From the NCBI GenBank assembly GCA_017622875.1, contig JAGAQG010000012.1:26625-90624 (forward strand): 64,000 bases of DNA, read 5' to 3'. The stretch's first letter is position 1; every line of letters starts with the position of its first letter. The position numbers and the translations under genes were made by a program. The stretch comes from Lachnospiraceae bacterium (GTDB taxonomy: Bacteria; Bacillota; Clostridia; Lachnospirales; Lachnospiraceae). Below are positions 1-8,339 of the stretch, piece after piece. Below the pieces are notes generated by a model that made no database searches, had not been told where the DNA came from, and was given only the letters and a program-made list of their open reading frames with translations.

Positions 1-26
1 AGAGTTCTTACAGATAAGGTGATGAC

Positions 27-827
27 ATGAATAGAGAAAAACTGATACAGGTATTTGAACAATATGTATCCGATTATGATTTGAATGATCCCAATATTTA
101 TTTAAAATATGTCCATACAGGGAAAGTGGCAGAAAACAGTGAATGTATTGCAAGATCCCTGGGGCTTTCTGAGACTGATATTGATCTTGCATGGGAAATT
201 GGTATGCTTCACGATATTGGAAGATTTGAGCAGCTGCGCAGGTTTGATACATTTCTGGACAGCATTTCCATCAATCACGCGGAATTTGGCGCAGATCTTC
301 TGTTTCAGGAGGGCCTGATAGAGCAGTTTGATGAGGAAACAAAAAATCGTGATCTGATCGAGAAAGCAATTCGATGTCATAATCTGTATCGACTTCCGGA
401 GGGGCTGACAGAAAGAGAAGTTTTATTCTGTCAGGTTATCAGAGATGCAGATAAGGTGGATATTTACAGGGCAAATTATGATACTGGTCTGGATGTGGTT
501 TACCATGTAACAAAGGACGAGCTTCGAAACAGTCTGATTACGCCGGAGGTCTATGAGGTATTCTGTGAAGAGCGTGCAATTCCGCGAACAATCACAAAAA
601 CGGTTGCAGACCATCTGGTAGGGCACATTGCGCTGAGTTTTGAACTGGTCTATCAAAAGAGCAGAGAGCTTGCGGCGGAACAGGGATATGTATGGAAACT
701 TTTGGACACAACTTTTGATAATCCTCGGACAGTTGACACAATGAGAAAAATTTGTGATAAAATAAAAAACTGGTATCAGGAGAATGTACCGCAGGAGGTG
801 ACTGATTGTGAAAAGCACATTGATTAA
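27..827 (+). CDS. HD-domain phosphohydrolase
   Basis: Predicted cytosolic metal-dependent phosphohydrolase of the HD superfamily, 266 aa. The metal-binding signature is visible: H30, then the H62-D63 pair in MLHDIGRF, then H84 in INHAEFG, and a later RDADKVD motif. The family hydrolyses nucleotides or phosphodiesters, but the substrate cannot be read from this sequence. There is no signal peptide or membrane segment. The ATG follows a weak AAGGTGA site. The 3' end overlaps the next small gene by 20 nt, so the two are probably co-transcribed. The upstream context is outside the window. Confidence 0.85.
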   Translation: MNREKLIQVFEQYVSDYDLNDPNIYLKYVHTGKVAENSECIARSLGLSETDIDLAWEIGMLHDIGRFEQLRRFDTFLDSISINHAEFGADLLFQEGLIEQFDEETKNRDLIEKAIRCHNLYRLPEGLTEREVLFCQVIRDADKVDIYRANYDTGLDVVYHVTKDELRNSLITPEVYEVFCEERAIPRTITKTVADHLVGHIALSFELVYQKSRELAAEQGYVWKLLDTTFDNPRTVDTMRKICDKIKNWYQENVPQEVTDCEKHID

Positions 828-999
828 AGATACGACAAAATCGGAACGAATTGCGTTGATCAGGGAATGGATTCCGGTAGATGATGGATTAGAAGACTGC
901 GAAATCGATCTTTGGGAAATGTATCGCGATTATATTGAGGGAAAAAAAGAGATTGCAGAAATCAATGCGGAATTTCAGACGGATTATTTTGCGGAATAA
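808..999 (+). CDS. small acidic hypothetical protein, GTG start
   Basis: A 63-residue acidic protein that I do not recognise as a family of known function. The start is GTG, 8 nt after a very good AGGAGGTG site that lies inside the end of the HD gene. This strong site is the main reason to believe it is translated. It is rich in Glu, Asp and Ile and has no membrane segment or cysteine motif. The 20-nt overlap suggests translational coupling with the HD phosphohydrolase, and it sits 20 nt before the AEC transporter. No function is proposed. Confidence 0.7.
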   Translation: MKSTLIKDTTKSERIALIREWIPVDDGLEDCEIDLWEMYRDYIEGKKEIAEINAEFQTDYFAE

Positions 1000-1019
1000 C
1001 GAAAGAAAAGGGAAAAGAT

Positions 1020-1928
1020 ATGCAGGAAATTTTAGGACGCGCAGGGTGTTTTGTGGCCATTATCATTATGGGCTACATACTGCGCAAGAAAAACTTTTTT
1101 AAAGAAGGCGATTTTACAGTATTGTCGAAAATTGTCTTAAAAATCACATTGCCGGCGGCTATTGTATCAAGCTTTGCCAGTAAGGATATTGATCTGTCAT
1201 TAATGACGCTGGCGCTGATCAGTTTTGGTGCAGGTGCGTTGTATATGGTGATTATGTATATCATCAATATAAAAAGAGGGAAAGATGCGCAATCTTTCGA
1301 AAGTTTAAATACAACAGGATATAATATTGGAAACTTTACACTGCCTTTTGTACAGAGCTTTGTAGGACCGATTGGCGTGATTACAACCAGCCTGTTTGAT
1401 GTTGGGAATGCATTCATTTGTCTGGGTGGTGCAGTCAGCATCGCAAGAGTCATCAAAGAAGGCGGAAAAGTTTCTATTAAGAAAATTTTAAAATCGTTGT
1501 CCAAATCAGTTGCTTTCGACAGCTATATTGTAATGGTTACATTGACGTTGCTTCATATAAAACTTCCAAGTGTTGTAGTTTCTTTTGCGGATATCATTGC
1601 AAACGGAAATGCATTTATGGCAATGTTGATGATTGGTGTCGGATTCAAATTAAGCGGGGATAAATCTCAGATCGGTGCAATTGTGAGAGTTCTTGGGGTA
1701 CGTTATGGAATTGCGATATTAGTTGCATTGGGATGTTACTTCCTGACTCCGTTTTCTTTAGAAGTGCGTCAGACTTTGGTGATTCTTGCGTTTAGTCCGA
1801 TTGCATCAGCAGCACCGGCATTTACAGGAGAAATGAAGGGAGATGTTGGTTTATCAAGTGCAATTAATTCTATTTCTATTATATGTAGTATCATTATCAT
1901 CGTAACACTTTTAGTAATCATGTTATAA
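1020..1928 (+). CDS. AEC-family transporter (auxin efflux carrier-like permease)
   Basis: Integral membrane permease of 302 aa, hydrophobic along its length with about ten predicted helices. It has the AEC-family layout of two helical bundles with polar breaks: an N-terminal LPAAIVSSF region and a C-terminal SPIASAAPAF region. Bacterial members export or import organic acids such as malate; the substrate here is unknown. The start follows AAAGGGAAAAG. It ends just upstream of a hairpin that separates it from ppiC. It probably forms an operon with the two genes before it. Confidence 0.85.
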   Translation: MQEILGRAGCFVAIIIMGYILRKKNFFKEGDFTVLSKIVLKITLPAAIVSSFASKDIDLSLMTLALISFGAGALYMVIMYIINIKRGKDAQSFESLNTTGYNIGNFTLPFVQSFVGPIGVITTSLFDVGNAFICLGGAVSIARVIKEGGKVSIKKILKSLSKSVAFDSYIVMVTLTLLHIKLPSVVVSFADIIANGNAFMAMLMIGVGFKLSGDKSQIGAIVRVLGVRYGIAILVALGCYFLTPFSLEVRQTLVILAFSPIASAAPAFTGEMKGDVGLSSAINSISIICSIIIIVTLLVIML

Positions 1929-1951
1929 ATCATAAATCTATTGAGTCAAAG

Positions 1952-2002
1952 TCTCCTTTGTGGTAAACTGTCAGAAGTTATTGACACACAAAGGAGATTT
2001 TT
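1952..2002 (+). promoter_or_regulatory. hairpin that overlaps the ppiC ribosome-binding site
   Basis: An 11-bp perfect inverted repeat (TCTCCTTTGTG at 1952-1962 and CACAAAGGAGA at 1987-1997) is followed by a T-run. It looks like an intrinsic terminator for the AEC operon. The right arm also contains the AAAGGAG ribosome-binding site of ppiC, 8-10 nt before its ATG. A TTGAGT/TAAACT pair with 17-bp spacing at 1941-1969 could start a ppiC transcript inside this element, which would leave the site unpaired. Confidence 0.6.
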
Positions 2003-2005
2003 TAT

Positions 2006-2740
2006 ATGAGCAATCAGGAAATTTTAGCAACCGTTGCAGGAGATGTGATCACTGCGGCAGATTTAAACGCATTTATTCAGTCTATGCCAAAGGAACAACA
2101 GATGTATGCATCCAGCCCACAGTTCCGTCAGCAGATGTTAGAACAGCTGATCAACTGCCGTCTTTTTGCAAAATATGCAGAAGAATTGAAATTAGATGAA
2201 ACAGAAGAGTTCAAAACAATCTTAAACAATGCAAGAAAAGATATCCTTGCAAGCATGGGAATCGGTGAAGCAGTTCGCAATGTAGAAGTGACAGAAGAAG
2301 AACTGAAGGAATTCTACGAAGCAAACAAACAGCGTTTTGAAAAAGGTGCAACTGTCAGCGCGAAACACATTCTTGTAAAAGAAGAAGCAAAATGTCAGGA
2401 AATCTTAGAAGAAGTGATCGCTGGAAAAGCTTTTGAAGAAGCTGCACAGCAGTATTCTACATGCCCATCAGGACAGAAGGGCGGGGACCTTGGTGAATTT
2501 GGAAAAGGCCAAATGGTAAAAGAATTCGAGGAAGCGGCATTTGCAGCAGAAATCGGTCATGTGGTAGGACCAGTAGCTACACAGTTTGGCTATCATCTGA
2601 TTAAAGTAGAAGCAAAGAATGAAGCAACAGTAGCAGCATTTGAAGAGGTAAAGGAACAGATTCGCAGAAATCTTCTTTCTCAGAAACAGAATCAGGCTTA
2701 TGGAGCAAAGGTTGCAGAATTAAAAGCAAAATATATGTAA
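2006..2740 (+). CDS. cytoplasmic parvulin-type peptidyl-prolyl isomerase
   Basis: Peptidyl-prolyl cis-trans isomerase of the rotamase/PpiC family, 244 aa. The N-terminal half is a SurA/PrsA-like helical chaperone region. The parvulin domain covers roughly residues 112-205, with the signature stretches SAKHILVK, GGDLGEFGKGQM and FGYHLIKV. Unlike PrsA it has no signal peptide or lipobox, so it should act in the cytoplasm on nascent or stressed proteins. It appears to be monocistronic, with its ribosome-binding site inside the upstream hairpin. Confidence 0.88.
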   Translation: MSNQEILATVAGDVITAADLNAFIQSMPKEQQMYASSPQFRQQMLEQLINCRLFAKYAEELKLDETEEFKTILNNARKDILASMGIGEAVRNVEVTEEELKEFYEANKQRFEKGATVSAKHILVKEEAKCQEILEEVIAGKAFEEAAQQYSTCPSGQKGGDLGEFGKGQMVKEFEEAAFAAEIGHVVGPVATQFGYHLIKVEAKNEATVAAFEEVKEQIRRNLLSQKQNQAYGAKVAELKAKYM

Positions 2741-2836
2741 AACTGGCATGGTTCAAAAGTTAAAAACTGGATATTTCAACAAAGCCAAATCTGGTATAAA
2801 GTATCTCCATGAAATTACTTTGAGGAGATGAAAGAC

Positions 2837-3355
2837 ATGATGAAACAGGACAGAAAAATTCAGTATCTTACTTTTACCGGTATTCTGGCAGCAATGATTA
2901 CATTGATGACAGCGTATGTGTGCCATATTCCGATCGGAACCAGCGGCGGTTACGTGCATTTTGGTGATGCACTGATCTACATAGGAGCAGCATTGCTTCC
3001 AAAACCATATGCGATTGCAGCAGCAGTGCTCGGCGGTGGATTGGCGGATCTTTTGACAGCACCAATGTGGGCACCGGCAACGATGATCATCAAAGCATTG
3101 ATCGTTCTTCCGTTTACCAGTAAAACACAGAAGCTTTTGAACGTAAGAAATATTGTGGCATTGTTTATCTGTGCGGCGATTACTTGCGTGGGATATTACC
3201 TTGCGGAATATTTCCTTTTTGGAACATGGGCAGTTTTCTTTGCATCCATTTTTCCAAATATGATTCAAGCATTAGGAAGCGGTATTTTCTTTGTGATCAT
3301 TGCGGCAGCGTTGGAAAAAACACAGTTTAAAAACAGAATGTTCAATCGTGCATAA
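2837..3355 (+). CDS. ECF-type transporter S-component (substrate unknown)
   Basis: Small integral membrane protein of about 172 aa with five to six hydrophobic helices. It resembles substrate-binding S-components of energy-coupling-factor transporters, with the typical GGYVHFGDALIYIGAALL-type loop and a GGLADLL segment. No EcfA or EcfT gene is nearby, so it would use the shared EcfAAT module of a group II system. The start at 2837 (ATGATG) is preferred because GAGGAG lies 9 nt upstream; the earlier ATG at 2828 is too close to it. The substrate, probably a vitamin, cannot be assigned. It ends before a bidirectional terminator. Confidence 0.7.
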   Translation: MMKQDRKIQYLTFTGILAAMITLMTAYVCHIPIGTSGGYVHFGDALIYIGAALLPKPYAIAAAVLGGGLADLLTAPMWAPATMIIKALIVLPFTSKTQKLLNVRNIVALFICAAITCVGYYLAEYFLFGTWAVFFASIFPNMIQALGSGIFFVIIAAALEKTQFKNRMFNRA

Positions 3356-3378
3356 ATCATAGAAAGTTGAACTTATGA

Positions 3379-3412
3379 AAAAGGGTGTCCTTCAAACAGG
3401 ACACCCTTTTGT
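3379..3412. terminator. bidirectional intrinsic terminator
   Basis: A 12-bp perfect stem (AAAAGGGTGTCC and GGACACCCTTTT) with an 8-nt loop. It has A-runs and T-runs on opposite sides, so it can end both the S-component transcript on the plus strand and the fbp transcript on the minus strand. Confidence 0.9.
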
Positions 3413-3425
3413 AATTCGTCAGTAT

Positions 3426-5420
3426 TTAGTTTTCGTGTGCTTCCGGTACAGCACCATTTCTGTATGCTTCCAGTAAAGCTAATAAGTCATCGATCTGTGA
3501 CTGAAGTTCGCGTCCCTGATCTGTTTCAGAAATCTTCATACGAGCACCCATACGTTCAAATACGAGAGCGTCATTTGCGATATCGTGGTTATGGTAAATC
3601 GCATCATGACGTCCTGCAAATGGCTGATGGGAAACGATTCGGATGTTGTGGGAGTCGAAGATCAGCGTATAACCTGCGATACCACTGGTTGGCTGATAAG
3701 CCTTACAGAATCCGCCATCAATAACGATGAGTTTTCCGCTGCCTTTGATTGGGCTTTCCCCTTTCTTTGCCTTTACAGGTACATGACCATTGATGATATG
3801 GCAGTGAGGACCATTCAATCCAAATTCTTTTAATACCTTATCACAGATTTCAGGGTCCTGATAAAGAGTATAGTATGCATTTTTTGGTTCTACCCAAACG
3901 TCATCTATATCTGGAAGGAAGCGTCTTTCAAAAGTAGTCATGCGGTCGCGGCCAAATACAGGGCTGTTACGTCCGGTCCAAAGCCACCACATGAAATCAA
4001 GGCCATATTGTTTTTCCGGCGTACCGATACGGTCATAGGATGCTTTACGACAAAGCTGTTCTGCATAATCTAAAAATTCTCTTCCTGAGCGCTCTTTACC
4101 GCCGATGGTGAAGGAAATCAGTTCACCTTCTTCTGTCATAGGAATGCTTCCGTGGTATAAGAGGTTGCCATTCTGAATCTTATAAAGTCCGCCTTTGGAA
4201 TATAAGAAACGGACATGTTTCTGTAGTTTTTCGCTCTGCTTAAAGGAGAGTGTCAACTGATCGATTACATGGCTTTCATCTTCCGTTAGTTCATATGGAT
4301 TCTTTGGATCGATGGTAGGGAAATCACAATCTAAAAGTTCATATTCCTTACCATTTAAAGTGATTGTGCCTTTTTCATAATCAATCATGTTTAACAAAAG
4401 ACGGTCTTCCATGCCATATTCCGGGCGTCTTAAGATTTTCTGACCTTCCAGTTTAAATAAGATGATGGTGATCGCTTTGTACATACGGGCAGAGAGCAGT
4501 TTGTCTTTTTCTGTATATTCGTCTGCATCCGATCCTGTTAATTTTACATTGAAGCAGCTGGTATCACAGTCTTTGTACACTTCGTTTGCAAAGATAGAGA
4601 GCGGACGAAGGGAAATACCGTAGCCTGTTTCGATGACATCCAGGTTATTATAGTGGATAGAGTTGGAAAGTACAGTAGCAACCAGCGTTCGGGAACCACG
4701 GGCAGCGCCCATCCAGAGAATATCGTGATTACCCCACTGAATATCGACACTGTGATGTTCACAAAGCTCATCCATAACGATATCGGCACGAGGACCTCTG
4801 TCAAAAATATCTCCAACAATATGTAAATGGTCTACAGCAAGACGTTTAATCGCTTCGGCAATCGCAGTGATCACGTCATCCGCCTGTCTTGTATCAATAA
4901 TGGATGTAACGATGTTTTCGTAGTAATCCTTTTTTTCCTGTTCTTCCTGATTAACATTCATCAATTCATTGATGATATAGGCATAGCTCTTTGGAAGTGC
5001 TTTACGAACCTTGGAACGGGTATATTTTCCGGCAACGTGTCGGCACAGACCAATGAGACGGTGGATGGTGATGCGATACCATTCTTCCATATCTTCTGTT
5101 TCTTTTGCAATCAGTTCCAGTTTTTCTTCCGGATAATAGATTAAGGTTGCAAGCTCATCTCTGTCACGACGGGATAAGCTGTTTCCGTAAAGTTCATCCA
5201 GTTTTTCCTTAATGACACCGGAACAGGAATTTAAAATGTGCTGAAAAGCTTCGTATTCTCCATGGATATCGGAGATGAAGTGCTCTGTTCCTTTTGGTAA
5301 ATTTAAAATGGCCTGAAGGTTGACAATCTCTGTACCTGCGGCCTGAACAGTCGGATACTGTTTGGCGAGCAGCTGAAGATAATGCAGTTCCTCAGGTTTA
5401 TAGTTCTTTCTTGATTTCAT
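3426..5420 (-). CDS. fbp: class III fructose-1,6-bisphosphatase
   Basis: Gluconeogenic fructose-1,6-bisphosphatase of the class III, manganese-dependent type found in Bacillus and Clostridia, 664 aa as usual for the class. It carries calcineurin-like metallophosphatase motifs: ISDIHGEYEAF near residue 50, DIFDRGPRAD, QWGNHDILWMG and the late NGHVPV. It converts fructose-1,6-bisphosphate to fructose-6-phosphate in the cytosol. The ATG follows a GGGGGAAA site. It is monocistronic, with the terminator at 3379-3412. Confidence 0.96.
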   Translation of the reverse strand: MKSRKNYKPEELHYLQLLAKQYPTVQAAGTEIVNLQAILNLPKGTEHFISDIHGEYEAFQHILNSCSGVIKEKLDELYGNSLSRRDRDELATLIYYPEEKLELIAKETEDMEEWYRITIHRLIGLCRHVAGKYTRSKVRKALPKSYAYIINELMNVNQEEQEKKDYYENIVTSIIDTRQADDVITAIAEAIKRLAVDHLHIVGDIFDRGPRADIVMDELCEHHSVDIQWGNHDILWMGAARGSRTLVATVLSNSIHYNNLDVIETGYGISLRPLSIFANEVYKDCDTSCFNVKLTGSDADEYTEKDKLLSARMYKAITIILFKLEGQKILRRPEYGMEDRLLLNMIDYEKGTITLNGKEYELLDCDFPTIDPKNPYELTEDESHVIDQLTLSFKQSEKLQKHVRFLYSKGGLYKIQNGNLLYHGSIPMTEEGELISFTIGGKERSGREFLDYAEQLCRKASYDRIGTPEKQYGLDFMWWLWTGRNSPVFGRDRMTTFERRFLPDIDDVWVEPKNAYYTLYQDPEICDKVLKEFGLNGPHCHIINGHVPVKAKKGESPIKGSGKLIVIDGGFCKAYQPTSGIAGYTLIFDSHNIRIVSHQPFAGRHDAIYHNHDIANDALVFERMGARMKISETDQGRELQSQIDDLLALLEAYRNGAVPEAHEN

Positions 5421-5606
5421 ATTAATTTTCCCCCCTGTTTGGACTGATCAAAGTCCATATCGTTTTCCCCTAACAATAGTCTAAAATACAAGGCAGACAA
5501 AAGCAAGAAGAGAATTTTTGATTCTTAAGATTTTCATAAGCGCTATAAAAGAGGAAGGGAATTATGATATGATAAGAACAGAAAAGGACATAGAAAGGGA
5601 AAAGCT

Positions 5607-6788
5607 ATGCAGAAATTTACATATTATACACCGACACAGGTCGTGTTTGGAAAAGAAACAGAATTAGAAGCTGGAAAACTGATCAAAAAGTATGGCGGTA
5701 CGAAGGCACTGATCGTTTATGGCGGAGGAAGTGTTGTTCGGAGCGGACTTTTGAACCGTGTGAAAGATGCACTTTCAGAGTCAGGAGTGGCTTTTGCTGA
5801 ATGGGGCGGTGTCAAGCCTAATCCAAGACTTTCTCATGCACAGGCAGGTGCGGAATATGCGATTTCTGAAAAAGTGGATTTTGTATTGGCTGTGGGTGGC
5901 GGAAGCACCATTGATACTGCAAAGGGAATTGCTCATGGCGCAGCAAATCCGGGAACAGATCTTTGGGATATCTGGACAAAGAAAGTACCTTTGGAAAAAT
6001 CGCTGCCGGTAGGAATCATTTTGACGATTTCGGCTGCTGGAAGTGAGATGAGTGATTCGGCAGTGCTGACAAATGAAGAAATCGGCAAGAAGTCGAGACT
6101 TGGAACTGTGTTGAATCGTCCGCAATTTGCCATTATGAATCCGGAACTGACCTATACTTTGCCAAAGTACCAGATTGCATGTGGAATTGCGGATATCATG
6201 ATGCATACATTGGAACGATATTTTATTCCGAATCAGCATAATCGAATGACGGATGAGATTGCAGAAGGACTTCTTAGAACAGTGATAGATAACGGAAGGA
6301 TTGCTGTAAATGATGGGGCGGATTATGATGCCATGAGTGAAATCATGTGGTGTGGAAGCTTGTCGCACAATGATCTTACGGGACTTGGACGTGTGAAAGA
6401 CTTTTCAGTACATAAATTCGGACATGCATTAAGTGCAAAATTTGATGTGGCGCATGGAGCCTCACTGACGACTATTTGGGGAGACTGGGCAAACTATGTT
6501 TATGAAAATGATCCGGAGAGATTTCAGCATTACGGAAAGGCTGTGTGGGGAATCGAAACAGAGGATGTAAAAGCGGCAGCCAGAGAAGCAATTGAACGTA
6601 CGGTTTCTTATTTTAAAGAAATCGGTATGCCGACCTGCCTTTCAGAGTTGGGCGTAGGCATTCTGGACGAAGAAACTTTAAAGAAGCTTTCTTTAGATGC
6701 GACGATGGGAGGCACCATAGAGCTTTCTCATATCAGAAAACTGAATGTTCAGGACGTTTATCAGATTTTTTGCATGGCAAATCACTAA
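5607..6788 (+). CDS. iron-containing alcohol dehydrogenase (BdhA/YqhD-like)
   Basis: NAD(P)H-dependent group III alcohol dehydrogenase of 393 aa, the usual size. The nucleotide-binding GGGSTIDTAKGIAHGA motif lies near residues 98-113. Metal ligands sit in the GIADIMMHTLERY segment and in the FSVHKFGHAL and DVAHGA segments. It is closest in pattern to butanol dehydrogenase BdhA and the aldehyde reductase YqhD, so it probably reduces aldehydes during fermentation. The start follows AAAGGGAAAAG. It is followed by a MerR regulator with its own promoter. Confidence 0.9.
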   Translation: MQKFTYYTPTQVVFGKETELEAGKLIKKYGGTKALIVYGGGSVVRSGLLNRVKDALSESGVAFAEWGGVKPNPRLSHAQAGAEYAISEKVDFVLAVGGGSTIDTAKGIAHGAANPGTDLWDIWTKKVPLEKSLPVGIILTISAAGSEMSDSAVLTNEEIGKKSRLGTVLNRPQFAIMNPELTYTLPKYQIACGIADIMMHTLERYFIPNQHNRMTDEIAEGLLRTVIDNGRIAVNDGADYDAMSEIMWCGSLSHNDLTGLGRVKDFSVHKFGHALSAKFDVAHGASLTTIWGDWANYVYENDPERFQHYGKAVWGIETEDVKAAAREAIERTVSYFKEIGMPTCLSELGVGILDEETLKKLSLDATMGGTIELSHIRKLNVQDVYQIFCMANH

Positions 6789-6805
6789 AAATATTTGAAA
6801 TGATA

Positions 6806-6836
6806 TTGACTTTGACGTTACGGAAAGTATTATCCT
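6806..6836 (+). promoter_or_regulatory. MerR-type promoter with long spacer
   Basis: A TTGACT -35 box (6806-6811) and a TATCCT -10 box (6831-6836) are separated by 19 bp. That is the over-long spacing activated by MerR-family regulators. The spacer contains a GACGTTACGG core resembling known MerR-family operator dyads. It lies just before the merR-like gene, implying autoregulation. Confidence 0.65.
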
Positions 6837-6860
6837 TTGAATCACAGAGGAGGGAACGAC

Positions 6861-7622
6861 ATGGAATATAGTATCAAAGAATTATCAGAGCTTGCGGGAG
6901 TCAGTGCGCGGACTTTACGCTATTATGATGAAATCGGACTGCTTACCCCGTCAAGAGTAAATGGTGCGGGATATCGCTACTATGGAAAAAAAGAAGTGGC
7001 GATCTTACAGCAGATTTTATTTTACCGGGAGCGGGGACTGGAATTGAAAACCGTTCAAAAAATCATTTATGATAAGGATTTTGATATGCTGGAAGCCATG
7101 GAGGAACATCTTCTGGAACTGGAGAAGCAAAAAGCCGAGACAGAGGCTTTGATTCGGACAGTGAAAAAGACGATTCAGTCTATGAAAGGAGAATGCGAAA
7201 TGAGTGATAAAGAAAAATTTCAGGCCCTGAAGGAGAAGAAAATCCGTGAAAATGAAGAGGCTTATGGAAAAGAAGCACGTGAAAAATATGGTGATGAACA
7301 GGTCAGTGAATCGAACAGAAAAATGTTAGATATGACAGAAACACAGTGGGAGAGATTCATGGCGCTGGAAAAAGAAATCTTAGAACGTCTGGAAACTGGA
7401 GTTAAGAACGGACTGACAGCTGACAGCGCGGAGGCGAAAGAAATCGTAACACTTCATAAAGAATGGCTGTGTATGACCTGGAAGCAGTACAATGCGCAGG
7501 CACATAAAGGTGTCGCGGCGATGTATATTGCAGATGAACGATTTACAAAATATTATGATCGAAATGTAAAGGGCTGCGCAAAGCTTCTAAATGAAGCGGT
7601 ACAGTTCTGGGTAGGAAAATAA
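6861..7622 (+). CDS. MerR-family regulator with TipAS-like effector domain
   Basis: Transcription regulator of 253 aa. Residues 1-70 are the winged-helix MerR domain (YSIKELSELAGVSARTLRYYDEIGLL pattern), followed by a coiled dimerisation helix. The C-terminal half, starting near residue 115, resembles the TipAS antibiotic-recognition domain of TipA and Mta. The family bends long-spacer promoters when it binds small hydrophobic ligands. The start at 6861 follows AGAGGAGGG; the in-frame ATG 24 nt earlier lacks such a site. It lies 9 nt before the SDR gene, which may share the transcript. Confidence 0.85.
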   Translation: MEYSIKELSELAGVSARTLRYYDEIGLLTPSRVNGAGYRYYGKKEVAILQQILFYRERGLELKTVQKIIYDKDFDMLEAMEEHLLELEKQKAETEALIRTVKKTIQSMKGECEMSDKEKFQALKEKKIRENEEAYGKEAREKYGDEQVSESNRKMLDMTETQWERFMALEKEILERLETGVKNGLTADSAEAKEIVTLHKEWLCMTWKQYNAQAHKGVAAMYIADERFTKYYDRNVKGCAKLLNEAVQFWVGK

Positions 7623-7631
7623 GGAGAATCT

Positions 7632-8339
7632 ATGAATTTTAAAAATAAAGTAGCAGTCATTACAGGCGGTGCTCATGGTATCGGCAAAGCAATTGCAGAG
7701 GAATTTGCAAAAGAGGGTGCGAAGGTCTGCATTATTGATAAAGCAGAAGGAGAACATTTTGTAGGCGATATCAGTGATAAAAATGTTTTGGAAACTTTTG
7801 CAGAGAAGGTCATAAAAAAATATGGAAAAATCGATTATCTGATCAACAATGCACTTCCGATCATGAAAGGCATCGATGAGTGCACTTATGAAGAATTTCA
7901 GTATGCTTTAAGTGTAGGAGTGACAGCACCATTTTATTTGTCAAAATTATTTCTGCCATACTTTGGCGAGGGAGCATCCATCATTAACATTTCCTCATCC
8001 CGTGATCGTATGAGTATGCCTCAGACCGAAAGCTACACTGCTGCAAAAGGAGGAATCGCAGCACTTACCCATGCATTGGCGGTCAGCCTCTCAGGAAAAG
8101 TACGTGTAAATTCAATTTCTCCAGGCTGGATAGATACAGATTATACAGTTTATGAGGGGCCTGATGCATTTCAGCAGCCGGCAGGCAGAGTTGGAAATCC
8201 CTTGGATATTGCCAATATGGTGCTATTCCTTTGCTCAGATAAAGCAGGATTTATCACGGGAGAAAATATCTGCATTGATGGCGGCATGACAAAACAGATG
8301 ATTTACCATGGGGATCATGGATGGAAGCTGGAAATCTAA
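7632..8339 (+). CDS. SDR-family NAD(P)-dependent oxidoreductase
   Basis: Classical short-chain dehydrogenase of 235 aa. The Rossmann motif TGGAHGIGKAIAEEF is at the N-terminus, NNA follows in the central part, and the catalytic set includes the IINISSS serine and the YTAAKGG tyrosine/lysine. A C-terminal ENICIDGGMTKQM loop is typical of the family. The substrate is unknown. The start follows TAAGGAG, 9 nt after the MerR gene. Its stop codon overlaps the stop of the convergent AraC gene. Confidence 0.9.
   Translation: MNFKNKVAVITGGAHGIGKAIAEEFAKEGAKVCIIDKAEGEHFVGDISDKNVLETFAEKVIKKYGKIDYLINNALPIMKGIDECTYEEFQYALSVGVTAPFYLSKLFLPYFGEGASIINISSSRDRMSMPQTESYTAAKGGIAALTHALAVSLSGKVRVNSISPGWIDTDYTVYEGPDAFQQPAGRVGNPLDIANMVLFLCSDKAGFITGENICIDGGMTKQMIYHGDHGWKLEI

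Noticed and set aside
423-818. 131-codon minus-strand reading frame
   Set aside because: Antisense shadow of the HD gene, with no ribosome-binding site or recognisable domain.
5525-5560. cre/CcpA site before the alcohol dehydrogenase gene
   Set aside because: The AAGCGCT core is present, but too many flanking positions differ from the consensus.
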